Origin: Sphagnum magellanicum
Lineage: Eukaryota > Streptophyta > Sphagnopsida > Sphagnales > Sphagnaceae
Direction of reading: 5' to 3'
NCBI GenBank assembly: GCA_021904315.1
Contig: CM038912.1
Span: 14,409,061-14,473,060, forward strand
Length of the DNA stretch: 64,000 nt
The translations under genes and the position numbers were made by a program. The notes below the pieces were generated by a model. That model did not search any database. It was not told the DNA's origin and saw only the letters and a program-made list of their open reading frames with translations. Each line of letters starts with the position of its first letter. Within the stretch, counting starts at the first letter, position 1. Shown one piece after another: positions 62,982 through 64,000 of this stretch.

Positions 62982-64000
62982 AGTGGGTTTTGCCTTTGGA
63001 GTTATACCTTCATCATAAAAACAAGATTCATCTTGTTGTGAGGGGGAAGGAAATGTAGTTGGGTTTAAGTGCACTAGTTTATTAATTGTGAGTTTAAAAT
63101 TTTTCTACATTTTCCACTTCTTTGGCTTTTCTTTTATAGTGCTTCCCTTTTGTTGGTAAAATATGCACAAAAGATTTAGATTTTTGCATTATATAAATCT
63201 CTAGTTTAAACAATACATTAGAATCTCTTGCAACATATAAGTTCATTACCTGGCCTCCTATAACATATGTTAAATATAATTTGCGCCAATATGTAAACTC
63301 ATTCACATTCTGCTGCAAAATATAAGGTTTAGGGTTTAAGAAATTTTCAAAGAGGAAATGAACATAACACCAAAAATGAAAAAGAGTGCACTGGAAGGGG
63401 GAAAAAAATAAAGAATAAAAAAAAAAGAATAGAAGTAAAACCTAATTCAAAGATAGAATGGAAGTATAACCTACTTCAAAGAAAAAATGAAAAAAATTGC
63501 ACCATAAGGGGAAAGGCAAAAAATCAAGAAGTCAAAAAGGATTTCTCTTTAAATTCTTCATCATCTACATCATCGAAATCAAAATCTTTGCTAGAATTGA
63601 CCTTTGGGTGCAAATGGGTGAATGCATGGCAAGGTGGTTCACTTGTGGAATCACATTCATATTTATGTAGGGTACCTTTTGTTTAAATGGATGTGGTGAT
63701 AAACATATGTTTTAATTTGTTAATTGATAATCGATTTTAAATTCATAACTTGATTATGAAACTAAAACTATAATTTTTTTTGAAATTGTTACCCCTATTG
63801 TTAATAATGGACTTTTGAAGGGACAATGTATGGACTAGTTTCTTAATTGCAAATGTATAACATTGATGTATTCATAATAAATTTCAATTTAATTGATTTT
63901 TAGTGACTAAATATATGTCGAAAAACAGAATAAATAACATATATATGAGACCGTTTTCTTGAAAAACTTAACAAATGTGTTTTTATGGAATTTGAAATGG
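62982..64000. other. AT-rich end of window, no supported gene
   Basis: A 74-codon minus frame (63318-63094) reads YWRKLYLTYVIGGQVMNLYV followed by a basic tail, without a recognised domain. It may be a decayed transposon exon. Confidence 0.35.

Overview
The window is nuclear DNA of a land plant. Two protein-coding genes are well supported, both on the minus strand: a Golgi-type UDP-glucuronate decarboxylase (UDP-xylose synthase, UXS) at 157-3225 and a long, glutamine-rich group IIc WRKY transcription factor at 26582-30181. Both have the exon structure of ordinary plant genes: seven and three coding exons, mostly short introns, and the WRKY-domain intron at its standard arginine position. The surroundings are AT-rich and full of transposon debris. 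The species cannot be fixed from the sequence. Short introns inside genes set far apart in repeats would suit a seed-free land plant, but this is only an impression.

Layout. 1-4150: UXS, its 3' flank and its leader/promoter, which carries a polypurine tract. 4150-12250: repeat-rich spacer with seven copies of a short inverted-repeat element (called family A here), a LINE-like C-terminal remnant and two related short palindromes. 12250-22400: AT-rich spacer with one 253-bp foldback element, a 25-C run and no gene I can support. 22400-26580: a less AT-rich stretch downstream of the WRKY gene, possibly transcribed. 26582-33720: WRKY gene and upstream region, ending in a GC-rich island with clustered W-boxes. 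33100-36800: four more family A copies. 36800-64000: very AT-rich and different in repeat content, with a decayed hAT transposase, three non-autonomous CACTA elements with 3-bp target duplications, several tandem arrays, and two copies of an older repeat in opposite orientation.

Main points. (1) The first UXS intron has every mark of a U12-type AT-AC intron: donor ATATCCTC, branch site TCCTTGAC and an AC acceptor 12 nt past the branch adenosine. (2) Three CACTA elements have duplications TAT, TTT and ACC. The ACC insertion is confirmed by an unoccupied copy of the same repeat elsewhere in the window. All three carry TAGG/CCTA-rich arrays. (3) Family A was found only in the gene-bearing part and CACTA elements only in the AT-rich part.

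The two genes have unrelated jobs (making UDP-xylose for cell-wall polysaccharides, and transcription control) and nothing indicates a shared pathway or cluster. I see no CRISPR array, rRNA, convincing tRNA or organellar insert.
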